Assembly: GCA_035772405.1 (NCBI GenBank)
Contig: JAYKKM010000216.1
Location: forward strand, 2,565,001-2,629,000
DNA from: Chrysogorgia sp. JL179-B06
Taxonomy: Eukaryota > Cnidaria > Anthozoa > Scleralcyonacea > Chrysogorgiidae
Direction: 5' to 3'
Length of the DNA: 64,000 bases
Shown here piece after piece: positions 1 to 15,990 of this stretch. The translations under genes and the position numbers were made by a program. Numbering within the stretch: position 1 is the first letter of the stretch; the number at the start of each line of letters is the position of its first letter. The notes beneath the pieces were generated by a model. The model worked only from the letters and a program-made list of their open reading frames with translations. It searched no databases and was not told the origin of the DNA.

Positions 1-394
1 TTCTTCCAAATAAATTCTAGCTCAGAGTCATAACGACGAGAATTCCGCAGTTCTGTATTCATCGGTATTTGCATCGATCAGATACATTTGATTATTTGAA
101 CATACCGCGGCAAAACGCGCAATAGTCTTTCTTCGCTGACCGCTGACATTTCAATTAGTATCGCGCGAGGGGGACACAAATTGAACCCCAATTTAATCGC
201 TAATTCCCCTCAAGTCATGGTATTACTTATAATAACTGCAGCGTCAATTCACGAGTCATTTCAGTACTGCTGACCCAATTTGTTTTTGCATCGTTGTTGC
301 ATAAATATAGAATAAAACTAGAAATTACTATCGCAAGGAAAGTGCTGCCTCAAAGGCCATTGCATGGGCAGCGTAATCAGTTTTGATGAAATTT
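1..394. other. No gene recognised
   Basis: AT-rich sequence with no convincing ORF, splice-flanked exon or repeat that I can pair with another part of the window. Confidence 0.4.
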
Positions 395-690
395 CAAAAC
401 GTATATCGTAAACTGCGGAATATAAGCCCTGGGCTTATACAATTTCGTTAAGCCTGGTTTCCATATGGTCGCTACACTCTTTACGGTCGCGGAAGTCATA
501 ACAAAAGAAACACGCTTCACTGCTTCACTTCTGCGACCGTAAAGACAGCGCAGCGACCATATGGCAACCAGGCTTAAGGGGTTTTGGGTGGGCTTATAAA
601 CCGGGGGGGGGGGGGGGGGGGGGATAAGCGGAATAAAAAAACGTTTGGGAATGATCGAACTGCTAGTGAAATAAATTGAGACTAACATAC
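395..690. repeat. Dispersed 'TATAAGCCC' repeat, copy 1, with poly-G run
   Basis: The block carries the phrases ACTGCGGAATATAAGCCC and GGGCTTATAAACC, and a G homopolymer of about 22 bases at 602-623. Related phrases recur at 1128-1240 and 7840-8040, so this is a dispersed repeat family. A foldback at 450-575 sits inside it. The C-rich ORF on the minus strand is produced by the homopolymer and is not a gene. Confidence 0.6.
450..575. mobile_element. Short foldback element, GGTTTCCATATG family, copy 1
   Basis: The left arm AGCCTGGTTTCCATATGGTC pairs with the right arm GACCATATGGCAACCAGGCT, and the pairing continues inward through ACTCTTTACGGTCGC and GCGACCGTAAAG. The same end sequence recurs at 18951-19037 and near 19808-19898. 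This is a non-coding MITE-like palindrome of unknown superfamily. Confidence 0.65.
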
Positions 691-1127
691 GGCATTATCC
701 ATATAGGTTTTTTATTTACTAGTCTTTAATTAATCAAGCACCTAACTTTCACAATAAATCAACAAAAACACATACCTGCAGTTTTCTAAACAATTTGCGT
801 CACAAATAACTGTATGTCAACAGGTCAGATTCCTGCTGTCAACACAACTTGTATTGTCTCACTCACACTAAACACTGAAATAAATAAAATAATCGAAAAC
901 CGGCATAGCACCTCCAAAGTCCGTAAGATTACATTACTAGTAAGAGATGGGGTAGGGGTGGATAAACGTTGATTTTTGGGTCACCACCTACCTATACTAT
1001 CAAGTTTGGTGATTGGTTGATTAAAACAATAAAACAATAGAATCAACCACAAAGAAACCAATGTCCTAACCCAACCACTTTTGTTCCATATAGCCAATCA
1101 CAAAACCTGTTCATTTTAGGTACGTAT

Positions 1128-1240
1128 TTACTGTGATTTTTAGATGAGGGCTTATATTGGGGGGGGGGGGGGGGGGGGGGCTTATAACCGAAATATAATT
1201 TCTGTTTTGTAGATAGATGGGCTTATAAACGGGACAAAGA
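1128..1240. repeat. 'TATAAGCCC' repeat, copy 2, with poly-G run
   Basis: GGGCTTATATTG is followed by a G run of about 20 bases, then GCTTATAACCG and GGGCTTATAAACGGG. The layout matches the copies at 395 and 7840. Confidence 0.55.
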
Positions 1241-1352
1241 CCACAACAATTATCATATCTGAACACCCAGAAATACTGGGTGTCATGTGACCAGCCGATC
1301 CCCATCCCTTTTTTTTGGGGCCATTTTCGCCGACCTTCCGCCGTACGAGGTT
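1239..1352 (+). repeat. Dispersed repeat 'GTGACCAGCCGATCCC', copy 1
   Basis: It contains TGTCATGTGACCAGCCGATC and CCATTTTCGCCGACC, and ends TACGAGGTTG. Two further copies lie at 59581-59692 (inverted) and 60798-60890. No coding capacity is seen. Confidence 0.6.
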
Positions 1353-1799
1353 GGGCTGTAGTACTTTCAGAGTAGTTGTTGGTATTGTTGTAAAGCACGA
1401 TCGTAATTACTCTGTCTGATGCTTACATGGTGGGTACGCAATCGTCCACCGCGCGCGTGGCTGCCCAGAGTCAGCCCATGCATGCACGTGGCCTCGGGAA
1501 AGCTTTGGCGAAGATGGCTCTGAACAAGAATGGCTAGACGATGGTGGCTGAAGACCGCACAGTATGGCGAGGAAGAATTAAGAAGCTCTGTTGAATTTTG
1601 TTGTGTTTATTTATTTATTCTATTTTTGTGCTGAGATCCTGGGCCACCCCGAAATACTAATGAGTGTGATGTCCAGTGGCGTGGTGGCCGTGCCCCCCCC
1701 CCCCCCCCCAGCGACGGTTTCAAGGGGGCGCCGAAATGATGGGCGCCAACATTTTCAAGAAAGGTACACTGAAAAATCAGATTGCCATTTGTAAAACGA

Positions 1800-2345
1800 A
1801 AGTAGAATAAAAGCTATATATAGTGTCGAGTACTCGAGTTGCGCAATTTGAAATGAAGGTGCGAACATTCCGCCATCTTGGATCTTGATTTTCAAAAGTA
1901 AGGATGTTACGAATGTTTTAAATATGTACATAAATTTACATTCTCATTGTCATCCGAACTCTTTTATTGTTTATTTTTCTGTGGGACGGTTTTACGCCCA
2001 CAAACGATCAACGGACGTTGACAGTTCGATAAAGTTTTGAACACAAATGAAATAAGCAAAGATTATGACTACCCGACTAAAGAAAACGATCATTACTAAT
2101 TTTAAAGGACAAACTATTGACAACATACATCTTACTAATCTGTCATCTATACATAAATCAGAGAAAGTCTCCGCGGCTTTTCTTAATTCGTTGCATTTGT
2201 TTATCAGATTTATTTTTGAAACTTCTGGGTCAAAAGTATGAAATAGTATGAAAAGCACTCTAGCCTATATGGCCCTGCTCTCCAAAATTCCTAATTATGG
2301 TAAACCATAAACCTGCCCGATTATTCGCAGTGTGTAAATTAAATT
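1800..2345. other. 5' non-coding part of the hAT element
   Basis: This stretch lies inside the hAT element between the left TIR and the nested MITE. I see no supported coding sequence. It presumably holds the promoter and 5' UTR of the former transposase. Confidence 0.45.
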
Positions 2346-2855
2346 TTAAAGGGACACTCCGGCCCAAATACAAATGTAGTTCATATGAAAGATCTTACTG
2401 ACTTTAGATTATTTCCAAAGTTTCAGCATTCCTATCAATTTAGTTAAGAAGATGTGGCTAGTTGAAGTTGGAGAGTTTGTCCAATTTCGACGCCATTTTG
2501 TTTCTCAAATATGACGTCACTGAGTGACGTGTCTCGTATTATGCCTAAGAAGCTCCTCTACTTTCCTGCATGATGAACTAAATAGTTTATTTCGACTAAT
2601 TTTCGTCCAAAGACCATTCACAATAACTATCACTATGTGATCGCCATCAAAACAACTCCACTGACGATAAAGAATCACTCAATGACGTCATATTTTCAAA
2701 ACCAATATGGCGTCAAAATCCACAAATTGTCAACTTCAACTAGCAATATCTTCTCAACTAAATTGATAGGAATGCTGAAACTTTGGAAATAAACTAAAGT
2801 CAGTAAGATCTTTCATATGAACTGCATTTGTATTTGGGCCGGAGTGTCCCTTTAA
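2346..2855. mobile_element. TTAA-flanked MITE with long inverted repeats (MITE-1)
   Basis: TTAA at 2346-2349 is followed by AGGGACACTCCGGCCC, and the mirror GGGCCGGAGTGTCCCT runs into TTAA at 2852-2855. The arms stay complementary for about 120 bases, including the region reading GATCTTACTGACTTTAG and its inverse. Each arm also carries a TGACGTCA palindrome (2512-2519, 2683-2690). A TTAA target is typical of piggyBac-type transposition, but the element codes for nothing, so the superfamily is inferred. Confidence 0.8.
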
Positions 2856-2921
2856 TACGTTGCAACGTGGTAATAATACCAATAAATTATTGCTTGAAAA
2901 ACGTTCCACGTCCAGCATGCA

Positions 2922-5860
2922 ATGTCTGAAACCCACCAACGTAAAAGAAAAAAATCAGGAGCGGAAAACAAGAAGGCCAGAGAAGAAGAAAAAGACTCGG
3001 ATCGTTAATGGTAAAGTATTTCGCAACAACAAGCGAATCATCACATAAAAACAACGATGCTTCAATTAAAGACCAAGGGCACTGGCAGCCCATATGACGC
3101 AGATAAGGACAACGAGGTGGAAGACCAAGGACTTCAAGACGCTGGGGAAAATCCAGAGACTGGCAGCCCACATGACGAGGATAAAGACAACGATGTGGAA
3201 CACCAAGACACTTTAGTGTCTCTAACTCCTTCGGAGGTCATTTCTGCAAATTCATCAGCCCATGAGTATGCAACGAGATTTTCACCGATTTTGAAGCCGA
3301 ACGTCAAAATGCTGACGAAGGTGCATGTGACTACTTCAACACCAAATCCGGGCCAAGAGGAGAACATAGTCATAGAGCACACGTTCCCGAGAAACCCAGC
3401 ACTCATAATCGATAAAGAGAATGCGACCTTGGACCTCGCTTCACTTGTTGGCGTGAAGCTTTGCATGGATGGTAAAGAAAAGGTTATTAAAATGAAATCT
3501 TGTCACCCACCAGAATCCGTTTTATACGCGAGAAAAAAGCAGCTTGGAGATCGTTATCGGTATTGCTCTCAGGAAGTGTTCTTCCACAAAGATCAAACCA
3601 GGCGCAAATGGATTTCATACTTGCTGAGCAATAATTGCCTATATTGCGTCCCATGTCTCTTGTTCACAGATGTATGTTCTAGAGGTGAACATATGCGATA
3701 CAATCAAGGAAATGCCTTTACCAATGCTGGGTATTCTAACTGGAAGAAACAGTACAGTGGAATTACCAAGCATGAAACATCGGAAAGCCATGTTAATGTC
3801 AAGATTGCAGAAGTCGTCTTCTTGCAAGGAAGATCAATCGAGTCATGTCTGGAGCAACAAGAAAAAAACGAGATTCTGCTCAGGAAGAAAAAAGTCGTCT
3901 CAAACCGCAACATCATGAAACGCATTGTCGACACAGTTGTGTTTCTTGGAAAGCAAGGACTTGCTTTCAATGCTTGCTTTCAGAGGGCATCGAGAGTTAC
4001 TTGATCAGCCTGAAGTAAATAAAGGAATTTTTTTGGAGGCACTGGGTTACTTGTCAACGTACGATGTTACAATCGATAACCATTTAGAAAAGGTTAGAGA
4101 GCAACAAGTATTGTTAAAAGGAAGAGGCGATGGGAAAAGAAGTGCCAAAGGACGGGGTTCAAAGCTTACTTTCCTTAGCAATGATACACAGAATAACATG
4201 ATCAACATCATTGGTAAAGAAATCTCTTCAGAAATCGTGAAAGAAATCCGTGATTGCAGAGCATGGGCATTAATAGCTGACACCACACCGGACATAAGTC
4301 ATCACGAGCAGCTAAGTATTTGCGCAAGAATCGTAAATCGTACTGGTATAAATGCTCAGAGCACTTACTGTCCTGTAAAAGAGCTTCTCTGCAATGGAAC
4401 TGTACAATGAAATTTCGGCAACACTTGCGTCGAAATCCGTATCCTTTGATAAACTGGTGGCACAAACATACGATGGTGCCTCAAATATGAGTGGCTCCTA
4501 TAACAATGGTTTGCAAGCAATTATCAAAGAAAAAGTTGGAGACCACGTTTTTGTCCATTGTTATGTCCATGCACTCAATCTTGTCTTGTCCGACTCAGCA
4601 GGTGTTGCTGTTCAAGTAATCAGTCTGTGCCCTGTACGTTCTCTTCAGCAAGTCGCAGAGAATCCATGGCTTGTTCGAGGCTGCCCAACAAAAAGAGAAT
4701 CAGAAAGTGCTTTCTCTCAAGAGACTGAATACTGTTCGTTGGAATGCACGTGAGTTTAGTCTGAAGGTTTTTCTCTTCGTTACGAATGCATTTTAAATGT
4801 CCTGGAAACCGTTTCGTCGAACATTTCATTTCAAGGAAATCAACGGCATACTGCAGCTGGATTATTGACGCAGCTTCAAACAAAGCAATTTTTTACTACC
4901 GCCTACCTTTTCCGAGAAATATTTGCAATCACTGGCCCATTGAGCCGATACTTGCAAAGCGTCGATGTAGATTTCGGGAAAGCGCTCGGTAGATCAACAG
5001 CACGATTGCTCAGCTCAACAAATTGCGTGGGGAACCAGAGCGAATCATCAAATGCGTGGAGCAAGGATGGATGGTGAAAATGCAGAAGATGAACCCGCTG
5101 AAACACCAGAAGATCATTGGAAACGTGACACGTTTAATGTTGCTGTCGACACGGTCTTGAATTCCATGAAAAATCGGTTTGAGAAGAACCAGCCGTTGCT
5201 AAGAGAATTTTCCTTGTTTGCCCCAAGTCGCTTCTCCGAGCTTGTAAAGAATTTCAAAACCACTCACGATCTACAAGCATGCCTCAACACCTTTTGCGGA
5301 ACATATAATTTAGATGCATTTAGGTGTGCTGACGAACTGTTTAATTTCGCTCGGTCTTTCAAGAAATTCGACTGCACGACAATTTCTAAGCCCGATGACG
5401 AAGAAGAAGTAGAGGATGACGATGATTGTGACGAATGTGATGATTGTGATGATGACCAAGTTTCCAGCAGACAGTTGATAGTAAGAGATGGTTCAGATGG
5501 CGAACGGATTGACAACGGTGATGGCACTGAAACCGCAAAGCAAACGAAGAAGAAAGTCCCATCCTTCACTGAAGCTCTCGCAGTTCTTTGTCACCCAGAT
5601 TATAGTTTGGTTGATGCGTATCCGACACTTTGTCGAGTTTATGCCATCGTTGTGGCCATACCAATTAGCTCTGGGACCGCGTTCATTCTCTACACTCAAG
5701 AGGGTGAAGACTCGTATTCGTTCGTCTATGATTCAGGAAAGACTTGAATCGTTACTTGCAATGGTAATAGAGCGTAAAATGTTGCTCTCACTCGATAAAG
5801 AACGTCTCATCAATTTGTATGGAGGTATTTCCTCCGAACTGACAAAAGCTCTCATTTAGA
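2922..5860 (+). pseudogene. Broken hAT transposase (zf-TTF / ZMYM1-like)
   Basis: The likely original start is the ATG at 2922, opening a Lys/Glu-rich leader (MSETHQRKRKKSG). The frame is lost near 3015 and resumes from about 3057. The TTF-type zinc-finger region (3530-3800) shows CLYCVPC and a later KHETSESHV. The RNase-H-like core follows: ALIADTTPDISHH near 4270, holding the first catalytic Asp, then YDGASNMSG near 4470 with the second Asp, and CYVHALNLVLSD near 4560. A strongly acidic insert lies near 5390-5460. The C-terminal dimerisation domain reads LCRVYAIVVAIPISSGTA and then, after a frameshift near 5680, RSFSTLKRVKTRIRSSM. The expected Glu of the ER-x-FS motif is missing at this break. 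Further frameshifts occur near 3985, 4375 and 4630-4870. The protein could not be made from this copy. Residues 3085-3205 contain a small tandem duplication (TGSPYDADKDNEVE and TGSPHDEDKDNDVE). Confidence 0.9.
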
Positions 5861-6297
5861 GTTACGTTGACGTTGTTATAAGATACATATATGTCTTGAT
5901 ATAGACAATCGTACTGATGAAAATGCAGTGTTGTCTGTTACCAAAATTAGTATTATTACATAAACATTTGAAATTGTATATATTGTTTACAAAACCTGAC
6001 TAACACGACTAGATTCGTATCACAAAAGTGCAGAACCATTGGTTTAGTTTAGAAAAAAGCCGATTAAAGCAGTTGAATGAGTGTCCTTTTCATGGCGAAG
6101 AAGAAAGCATAAGAATTATATATATTTATATATATAACCAGTCATTTGGGAGGTGGGCGCCAATATCAACACTGGCCCCAGCATTTTAGAGCCACCACGC
6201 CACTGGTGATGTCTAATCCGGAATTTGCCATTTGGCTTTCTTTTCTGCTTTCGATAGACTAGTTGAAGATTTGAGAGAAAAAGTTGATAAAATCTTT

Positions 6298-6600
6298 TAG
6301 TATAAATTGACAAGTTTATATCATAAATCCTCAATTTTCATTGGCTATCGCAGGAGTTACTATCCGCTGATATAAACCTCTGGGGTAAAAGTCGCATGAT
6401 TTCGAAAGAATATTTACTTTTTTCCCATGAAAAATGCGAAATAAAAGTTATTTCTTGGGTTAGAAAGTTGTAAATTTATACTAAAACAATTAGACAACTC
6501 GCCCTTGTTTTCTATGAGCGATAGTCAACTCGGCTCCGCCTCGTTGACTATCTGCTCATAGAAAACGCGGGCTCGTTGTCTAATTGTTAAATAGTATAGC
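6298..6600. repeat. 300-bp dispersed repeat, copy 1
   Basis: It runs from TAGTATAAATTGACAAG to TAATTGTTAAATAGTATA and is closely matched by 7529-7822 in the same orientation. It ends in a near-perfect palindrome at 6486-6588. A diverged piece of the flanking sequence recurs near 31185-31275. Confidence 0.75.
6486..6588. repeat. Near-perfect palindrome
   Basis: AATTAGACAACTCGC pairs with GCGGGCTCGTTGTCTAATT, and the centre reads GTCAACTCGGCTCCGCCTCG. A second short palindrome follows at 6612-6652 (GGCTTTTCACACGCTC with GAGCGTGTGAAAAGCC). Such hairpins end the local repeats. Confidence 0.65.
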
Positions 6601-6679
6601 GTTCAAGTATGGCTTTTCACACGCTCAGCGAGTCCGCCGAGCGTGTGAAAAGCCTGGGTACGAGGTTGGGATAATAAAA

Positions 6680-7129
6680 AGACTGGATGGGAAACTAGCG
6701 ACGTCAGCGTGAAAACCTCGTTGAAAATCGTGATATCACGAAGATGTCACGAGTATGCAGATTTTGCTGAGTTTCTCTTTGACTTCTCCATATATTTTCG
6801 TATTCAGGTAGCTATATATTGAGATACCAAAAAGTTTCATCGTCTTACAAACCTGCCTAAGCTACGACTAAGTGTTCGAGGTAAATGTTGTTCGTCTTTG
6901 TTTCAGCTGTTTTCTTTTTGTTGTGAAGAAACTGGCGTCGTAAAAACTACCGTTGTTTTAGTTGAAATTTGCAACGCAAATGGTAGTCGAATATTCCATC
7001 GTAAAGTGGTATTGTTATATTTTTTGGTAGTTTGACTATAATTTTTAGCTGTATTATTGCTAAAAGTTGCGATTTATGGAGATTTTGTGACGTCACGATT
7101 TTCAACTAGGTTTTCACACGATCAACTGG
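6680..7129. mobile_element. MITE 'GACTGGATAGGAAAC', truncated copy
   Basis: It starts GACTGGATGGGAAACT and matches 61903-62350 over most of its length. Shared text includes GTAGCTATAT and TTTGCAACGCAAATGGT. The right terminal repeat present at 62380-62408 is missing here, so this copy is truncated. It carries TGACGTCA at 7088-7095. Confidence 0.75.
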
Positions 7130-7299
7130 GCGGACAAGGCGTCCGACAACCCTTATTCTGCTCATTAAGGGTGGAGGAAAAAATGGGGGGGGGGTCTCGA
7201 GAATTTTATGTGTTGTGAAGGGGGGTTCCTAAAAAAATTCTTATGAAAAAGGGGTCTTCATTTTTTTCAAAGAAGGATGAACAGTTCTTTAATACAAAC

Positions 7300-7384
7300 A
7301 TTTGTATACAAACTTTAATACAAACATATGTATATATGTATATATATGTATATATATGTATATATATGTATATATATACATTTT
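7300..7384. repeat. TATG microsatellite
   Basis: A simple repeat of ATATATGT units lies directly beside the tail of the SINE that follows, as is usual for SINE tails. Confidence 0.7.
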
Positions 7385-7503
7385 AAGACCAAACCGGGAC
7401 CAGTTGCGAAAAATGCAACTTCAAGGCCTTCCGGCTGGAATTGAACCTGCTACCCTGCGATGCTAGTGCAGTGCTCTGACCACTGAGCTACGGAAGCCGT
7501 TGC
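7385..7503 (-). mobile_element. tRNA-derived SINE, family 1, copy A
   Basis: On the minus strand the head reads GGCTTCCGTAGCTCAGTGG (A box) and later CAGGTTCAATTCC (B box), followed by a tRNA-unrelated body CTTGAAGTTGCATTTTTCGC and then the TATG repeat. It does not fold as a clean functional tRNA. A second copy at 9461-9590 shares both head and body. Confidence 0.8.
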
Positions 7504-7528
7504 CGAGAGCCTAGTATATATATATATT

Positions 7529-7822
7529 TAGTATAAATTGACAAGTTTATATCACAAATCAATTTTGATTGGCTATCGCAGGAGTTACTATCCGCTGATA
7601 TAAACCTCTGGGGAAAAAGTCGCCTGATTTCGAAAGAATATTTACTTTTTGCCATGAAAAATGCGAAATAAAAGTTATTTCTTGGGCTAGAAAGTTGTAA
7701 ATTTATACTAAAACAATTAGACAATTCGCCCTTGTTTTCTATGAGCGATAGTCAACTCGGCTCCCTCGTTGACTATCTGCTCATAGAAACGCGGGCTCGT
7801 TGTCTAATTGTTAAATATAGTA
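7529..7822. repeat. 300-bp dispersed repeat, copy 2
   Basis: Closely similar to 6298-6600, in the same orientation and about 1.2 kb away, including the terminal palindrome. A short TA microsatellite follows at 7822-7842. Confidence 0.75.
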
Positions 7823-7839
7823 CATATATATATATATAT

Positions 7840-8040
7840 ATAAATGTTTCAAAATGAACTGCTATGAAATAAGCTGAGACTAACTGTAACGTAAGGCATT
7901 TTCAATATATTTTTTGTTTTTTGGGGGAGAATGAATGTTATTTTTAGACAGGGCTTGTATCCGGGGGGCTTATAACCGGAATATTTTTGTTTATAGGTAG
8001 ACGGGCTTATAATCCGCAGTTTACGGTATATTAATAATAT
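7840..8040. repeat. 'TATAAGCCC' repeat, copy 3
   Basis: AAATAAGCTGAGACTAAC, GGGGGGCTTATAACCGG and GGGCTTATAATCCGCAG match the copies at 395-690 and 1128-1240. Here the central G run is short. Confidence 0.6.
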
Positions 8041-8246
8041 ACCATGTGCGTGTGTCTTGAAATTGTTAAATGTTTTAAAGGGGGGCCTTTAAAATTAATA
8101 TCCATATAAGTGGGGGGCCTGGAAAATTTTCAAAAAATAATTCATTTCTCCTCCTACGAACCTAAGATATATAAATATAGCGTTTTACTTAAATAAATTA
8201 GCGGGACCATAGATAGGAAATTATTAACTTTCTGAGTGGTATCAGC

Positions 8247-12788
<4,542 letters not shown>

Positions 12789-13030
12789 AAGATAAATAAT
12801 AAAGACATTATATATTGAGAGACATTATATATTGTCTGCATAGGTACTGAAAAGTATTTGCTGAGGTTTTTGTACAGACTGAGCAATGAGGGGCTAGGTA
12901 AAATATACTTTCCCATAATACTGTGCAAATTGTGAGTACCATGCTTTCCTACTGTTATATGCAGTGCTGGCAGTACTCTGGAAGTTACATAACCTGGCAT
13001 CTTTCCATGCCCATAGACAATTAGTTGATT

Positions 13031-13200
13031 TATAGCAAAGTGAAAAGGTGGTTAAACTGCCAAGATTTTTAGTAATGAAATACTGACGTTTTGAGCGGAG
13101 CCTTCATCAGAGTACATGTAAGACAAGATGAAATAAAATTCACTTTTAGGTTACTATAGTATATATCCAAAACACTGTCTACGCAGCACTCTACCTACTT
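13031..13200 (-). mobile_element. PLE-type end module, single copy
   Basis: AGCAAAGTGAAAAGGTGG, AAACTGCCAAG and TACTGACGTTTTGAGCGGAG match the module at 11283-11482. AACACTGTCTACGCAGCACT matches the inverted text near 11290-11310. The minus strand keeps CTGATGA, but the core GAAA is mutated to CAAA. Confidence 0.6.
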
Positions 13201-13865
13201 AGTTGATTTATAGTTCTTTAATTTAGACCCATAAAGTTAAAATTAGATTTCATTTCAATTGTAATTTGCTACTACATGTACAGTATATAGGTCTTCTGAA
13301 AAATTTAATTCAAGGACTACAATAACGTACGTAACTCAGTCCCCGTAATTCACCTCGGCACTAGGCAATTGCCGAAGCAAATTGAAATTTCCTGGTTTGC
13401 TTTGGCAAAAAAATGTCGAGGCACATAGTAATAAATATGTTGTAAATTTACATTTTTCTTTGTCCTAAGCGCTCACGTGGAATTAGAAAACAATGAAAAA
13501 TTGTGCTTGCGCGTAAAATTTCGCTTTATGGAAAACAGCCTTTACCCAAGAAATGCTAGAAAAAAATGTTCAGTTAAACAGTGTCCACCTCGCCATGGCC
13601 TTTGAATTGCTCTTGTATGATAAAACAGTAAATCAAAACAAGTAAGGCAAAACAGTAAATCATCAAAAGACCTTGGCAATTTTTTGCTGGTGCAAAATGA
13701 GTTGAATTTATACAGGGACTGTAACTAGGCTGCTCATCTACGTAGAACTGTACATGTATTTACATGTTCATGCAAATACAGTATAGCCATATTTATTCTG
13801 TCCTTAAAGAACTTCAGAGATAATTGACTTTAAGTTTGGCAATGAACAATATACTACAATTAAAT
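13201..13865. other. No gene recognised
   Basis: AT-rich sequence with no ORF, splice-flanked exon or repeat relation that I can support. Confidence 0.35.
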
Positions 13866-13869
13866 ACTG

Positions 13870-14600
13870 ATTGACCTAGTGGGAGGTCTTTACTGCAAAA
13901 TAATCCTGCTTGTGATCTTTCAGTACAGACCAAGTGACAAAGGAGCGAGGTCTGTGCAAAAAGACCAAGGGCAGGATAATTTTGCAAACATTTTTAAAAC
14001 TTTTCATTTGTTTTGTAATGACCAGCAGTTCTGTAATTAAATTTAGAAGTAGGTGGCCAAAATGTGTTAGTAGCCAGAAAATGTTTGAAAGTTATAATCG
14101 AGCGCCGAAGGTGCGAGACTTCTAGGGGGTCCGGGGCCTGCCCCCCGTAAAATTTTGAAATCTAGATTCCCTGAAATGCCATTTCCTGCATTTTGGGAGG
14201 TGGTTTTACAGAATTCTGAAGATTACAAAACGTCCTATAAAAATAAATGCACAAAAAACAACACATTTCAGGACTAAGCCTTGACTTAGCACTCGGACGT
14301 AGGTCGGAAATGAAACATGGAAACTTTACGTACTCACTTTAGATGTCATTTCTTATGCTGCCAATATTGTTTCATCCACAGTAGTCGTGAAGTGAGAAAA
14401 TGTTATCAAATCTTGAAATGATTGCATGGTGGAAGTTGATAGCAAGCGACAGTTTGTGGTAACGCTACGACCTACGTTTTGTTTATTTAACTTATATAAA
14501 TTTTGCTGAGACAAAAGTAGGCGGCCCCAGATGTGCAAGTAGCCGGCTGTTTTACAGGCCCTTAATTACAGCACTGACCAGTCTTCACGTGTTTGTAATG
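13870..14600. repeat. Nested inverted repeats
   Basis: GGTCTTTACTGCAAAATAAT (near 13886) is mirrored by GGCAGGATAATTTTGCAAAC (near 13971). A wider pair links TGACCAGCAGTTCTGTAATT (near 14020) with AATTACAGCACTGACCAGTC (near 14565). No protein is encoded. Most likely MITE or foldback debris. Confidence 0.5.
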
Positions 14601-14694
14601 AATTCTCAGGAACCAATCAGATTGCAGAAAGGATGTTGTTGTTCCCAAGTTCCTGAACTTCTATAGTTGCAGGGCATTTTCTGTTATAGAAAAT

Positions 14695-15205
14695 TATTTT
14701 TATTACTATTAGGCCACACCAATTTAGTTTTATGTTTCATGGATCCAGTCGGGTCACTTTCGTGAATTGTCAAAAATAATAATAATAAATTTATTCAAAT
14801 TTATTCATTTCCTGCCGCGTGAAGTATGGAAATTAGGCTCACATAAGTGCTTGCTTGTAGAATGGAGAATGGCGGTGGAGTCATATGTGTGCATCTCTCT
14901 TGTAGTAAAAGAAGGCCAAAAACCGTCTTACCACAAACAATTTTGAAAACTTAAATATTAATATAGTTGCATGTTTGTGTGTGAGTAGTTTGGAAATTCT
15001 AGGCATCCCGCTTGTGTAAACAGACTAGAGCGATCTATATTGCTGAATGCTGTGGCTACAGATTTACTGTTCACTCAGATGTTTAACATTTGATTTATTT
15101 TTATTTTTATTTACCGACGTGCCGGGTCACTTCTACAGTGGAAAAATCTGAGAAACATAAAATTAAATTGGTCTGGCCTTATTATGATTATTATTAAATT
15201 GTTAC
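14695..15205. mobile_element. Foldback element 'GGCCACACCAATTT'
   Basis: ATTAGGCCACACCAATTTAG followed by TTTTATGTTTC on the left is mirrored by GAAACATAAAATTAAATTGG and TCTGGCCTTAT on the right. A GGGTCACTT phrase sits inside each arm. Non-coding. Confidence 0.6.
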
Positions 15206-15540
15206 AATTAACACCTGCGTTCACTTTACTTACCCGTATGGTTGGTTAGGTGCAGACGGGGGTTTAGTGTTCACCGATTTACCAGGCGCTTGTTATTACT
15301 TGGATTCAGGTCAGGATGCACTGTTGTGATCTCCAATCTTGACCTGAACACCACCGTCTACACCTATCACACCGATTTCATCGGTGGAAATAGCTTTTGA
15401 TTAAAGGGAGTGATGGTGGGTATTTTCACAATTTTCTTAACTTCTTGTCTGCTACTGATACTTCGCTGTGCCATCAGCAGGCGCAATGATCAGCCAAGCA
15501 TGGTGTGCCTCTCATATAACCACTCGCATACTCGCCTCAA
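15206..15540. other. No gene recognised
   Basis: Contains a weak hairpin (GGTCAGGATGCA with TTGACCTGAAC). I see nothing else. Confidence 0.3.
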
Positions 15541-15690
15541 GCCTTGTTAACCTTGGTTATCTAATAACCTCATTTATTATATACTGTACATGACAAAATT
15601 ACTGGATTCTGATTGGCTGAGAGGAGTGCAATAAATCATTAATTGCACTCGAGTGCAATAAATGAGAGTGTAATTATTTAATTAACTCTT
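15541..15690. repeat. Partial copy of the 'CATGACAAAATTACTGGATT' repeat
   Basis: TACATGACAAAATTACTGGA, CTGATTGGCTGAGAGGAGTG and CAATAAA occur here in plus orientation. They are matched by the right arm of the foldback at 48077-48404 in reverse. Confidence 0.65.
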
Positions 15691-15839
15691 TCCTGTCCGG
15701 CTGAAAAACATTCAAAATTGAACTAGCATTATAATTATCTTATTTATTTATTTCCCAAATAGTATATACTGTACCTTGCTATATTTGGTTTGCAATGGCT
15801 GCTTCTGGTCCTATGGCTATGTGGAGATTCCTATAAAGA

Positions 15840-15990
15840 AAATTAATATGTTTCACTTTTAATATTTCAAGATACAGGCGTAGGAAGAATAGAAATATAA
15901 TTCAAGAACTCTCAAAGCGAAAGCCCTTCGTCAGAGAATGACGAAAACGAATTTGCTCCAAAGTCTATAAACGTTACACCTGTACCCCAA
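15840..15990 (-). repeat. Diverged PLE-type end module
   Basis: The minus strand reads CTGACGAAGGGCTTTCGCTT, which resembles the CTGATGAAGGGC...GCTCGAAACG module seen elsewhere. The GAAACG end has decayed. Confidence 0.35.

Larger units (their letters stand above)
1666..6213 (+). mobile_element. hAT DNA transposon with intact ends and 8-bp target duplication
   Basis: The left end CAGTGGCGTGGTGGC starts at 1674 and its exact reverse complement ends at 6205. Both ends abut the identical octamer GTGATGTC (1666-1673 and 6206-6213). Eight-base duplications and CAGTGG-type tips are hallmarks of hAT transposons. The element is about 4.5 kb and encodes a hAT transposase of the zf-TTF/ZMYM1-like type in plus orientation, now frameshifted. 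A TTAA-flanked MITE (2346-2855) inserted later between the left end and the transposase. A 14-base C run and GGGCGCC motifs lie close to the left end, and GGGCGCC recurs near the right end. Confidence 0.9.

Noticed and set aside
5052..5747. Separate acidic-protein gene
   Set aside because: It is the C-terminal half of the frameshifted hAT transposase and ends in its dimerisation motif.
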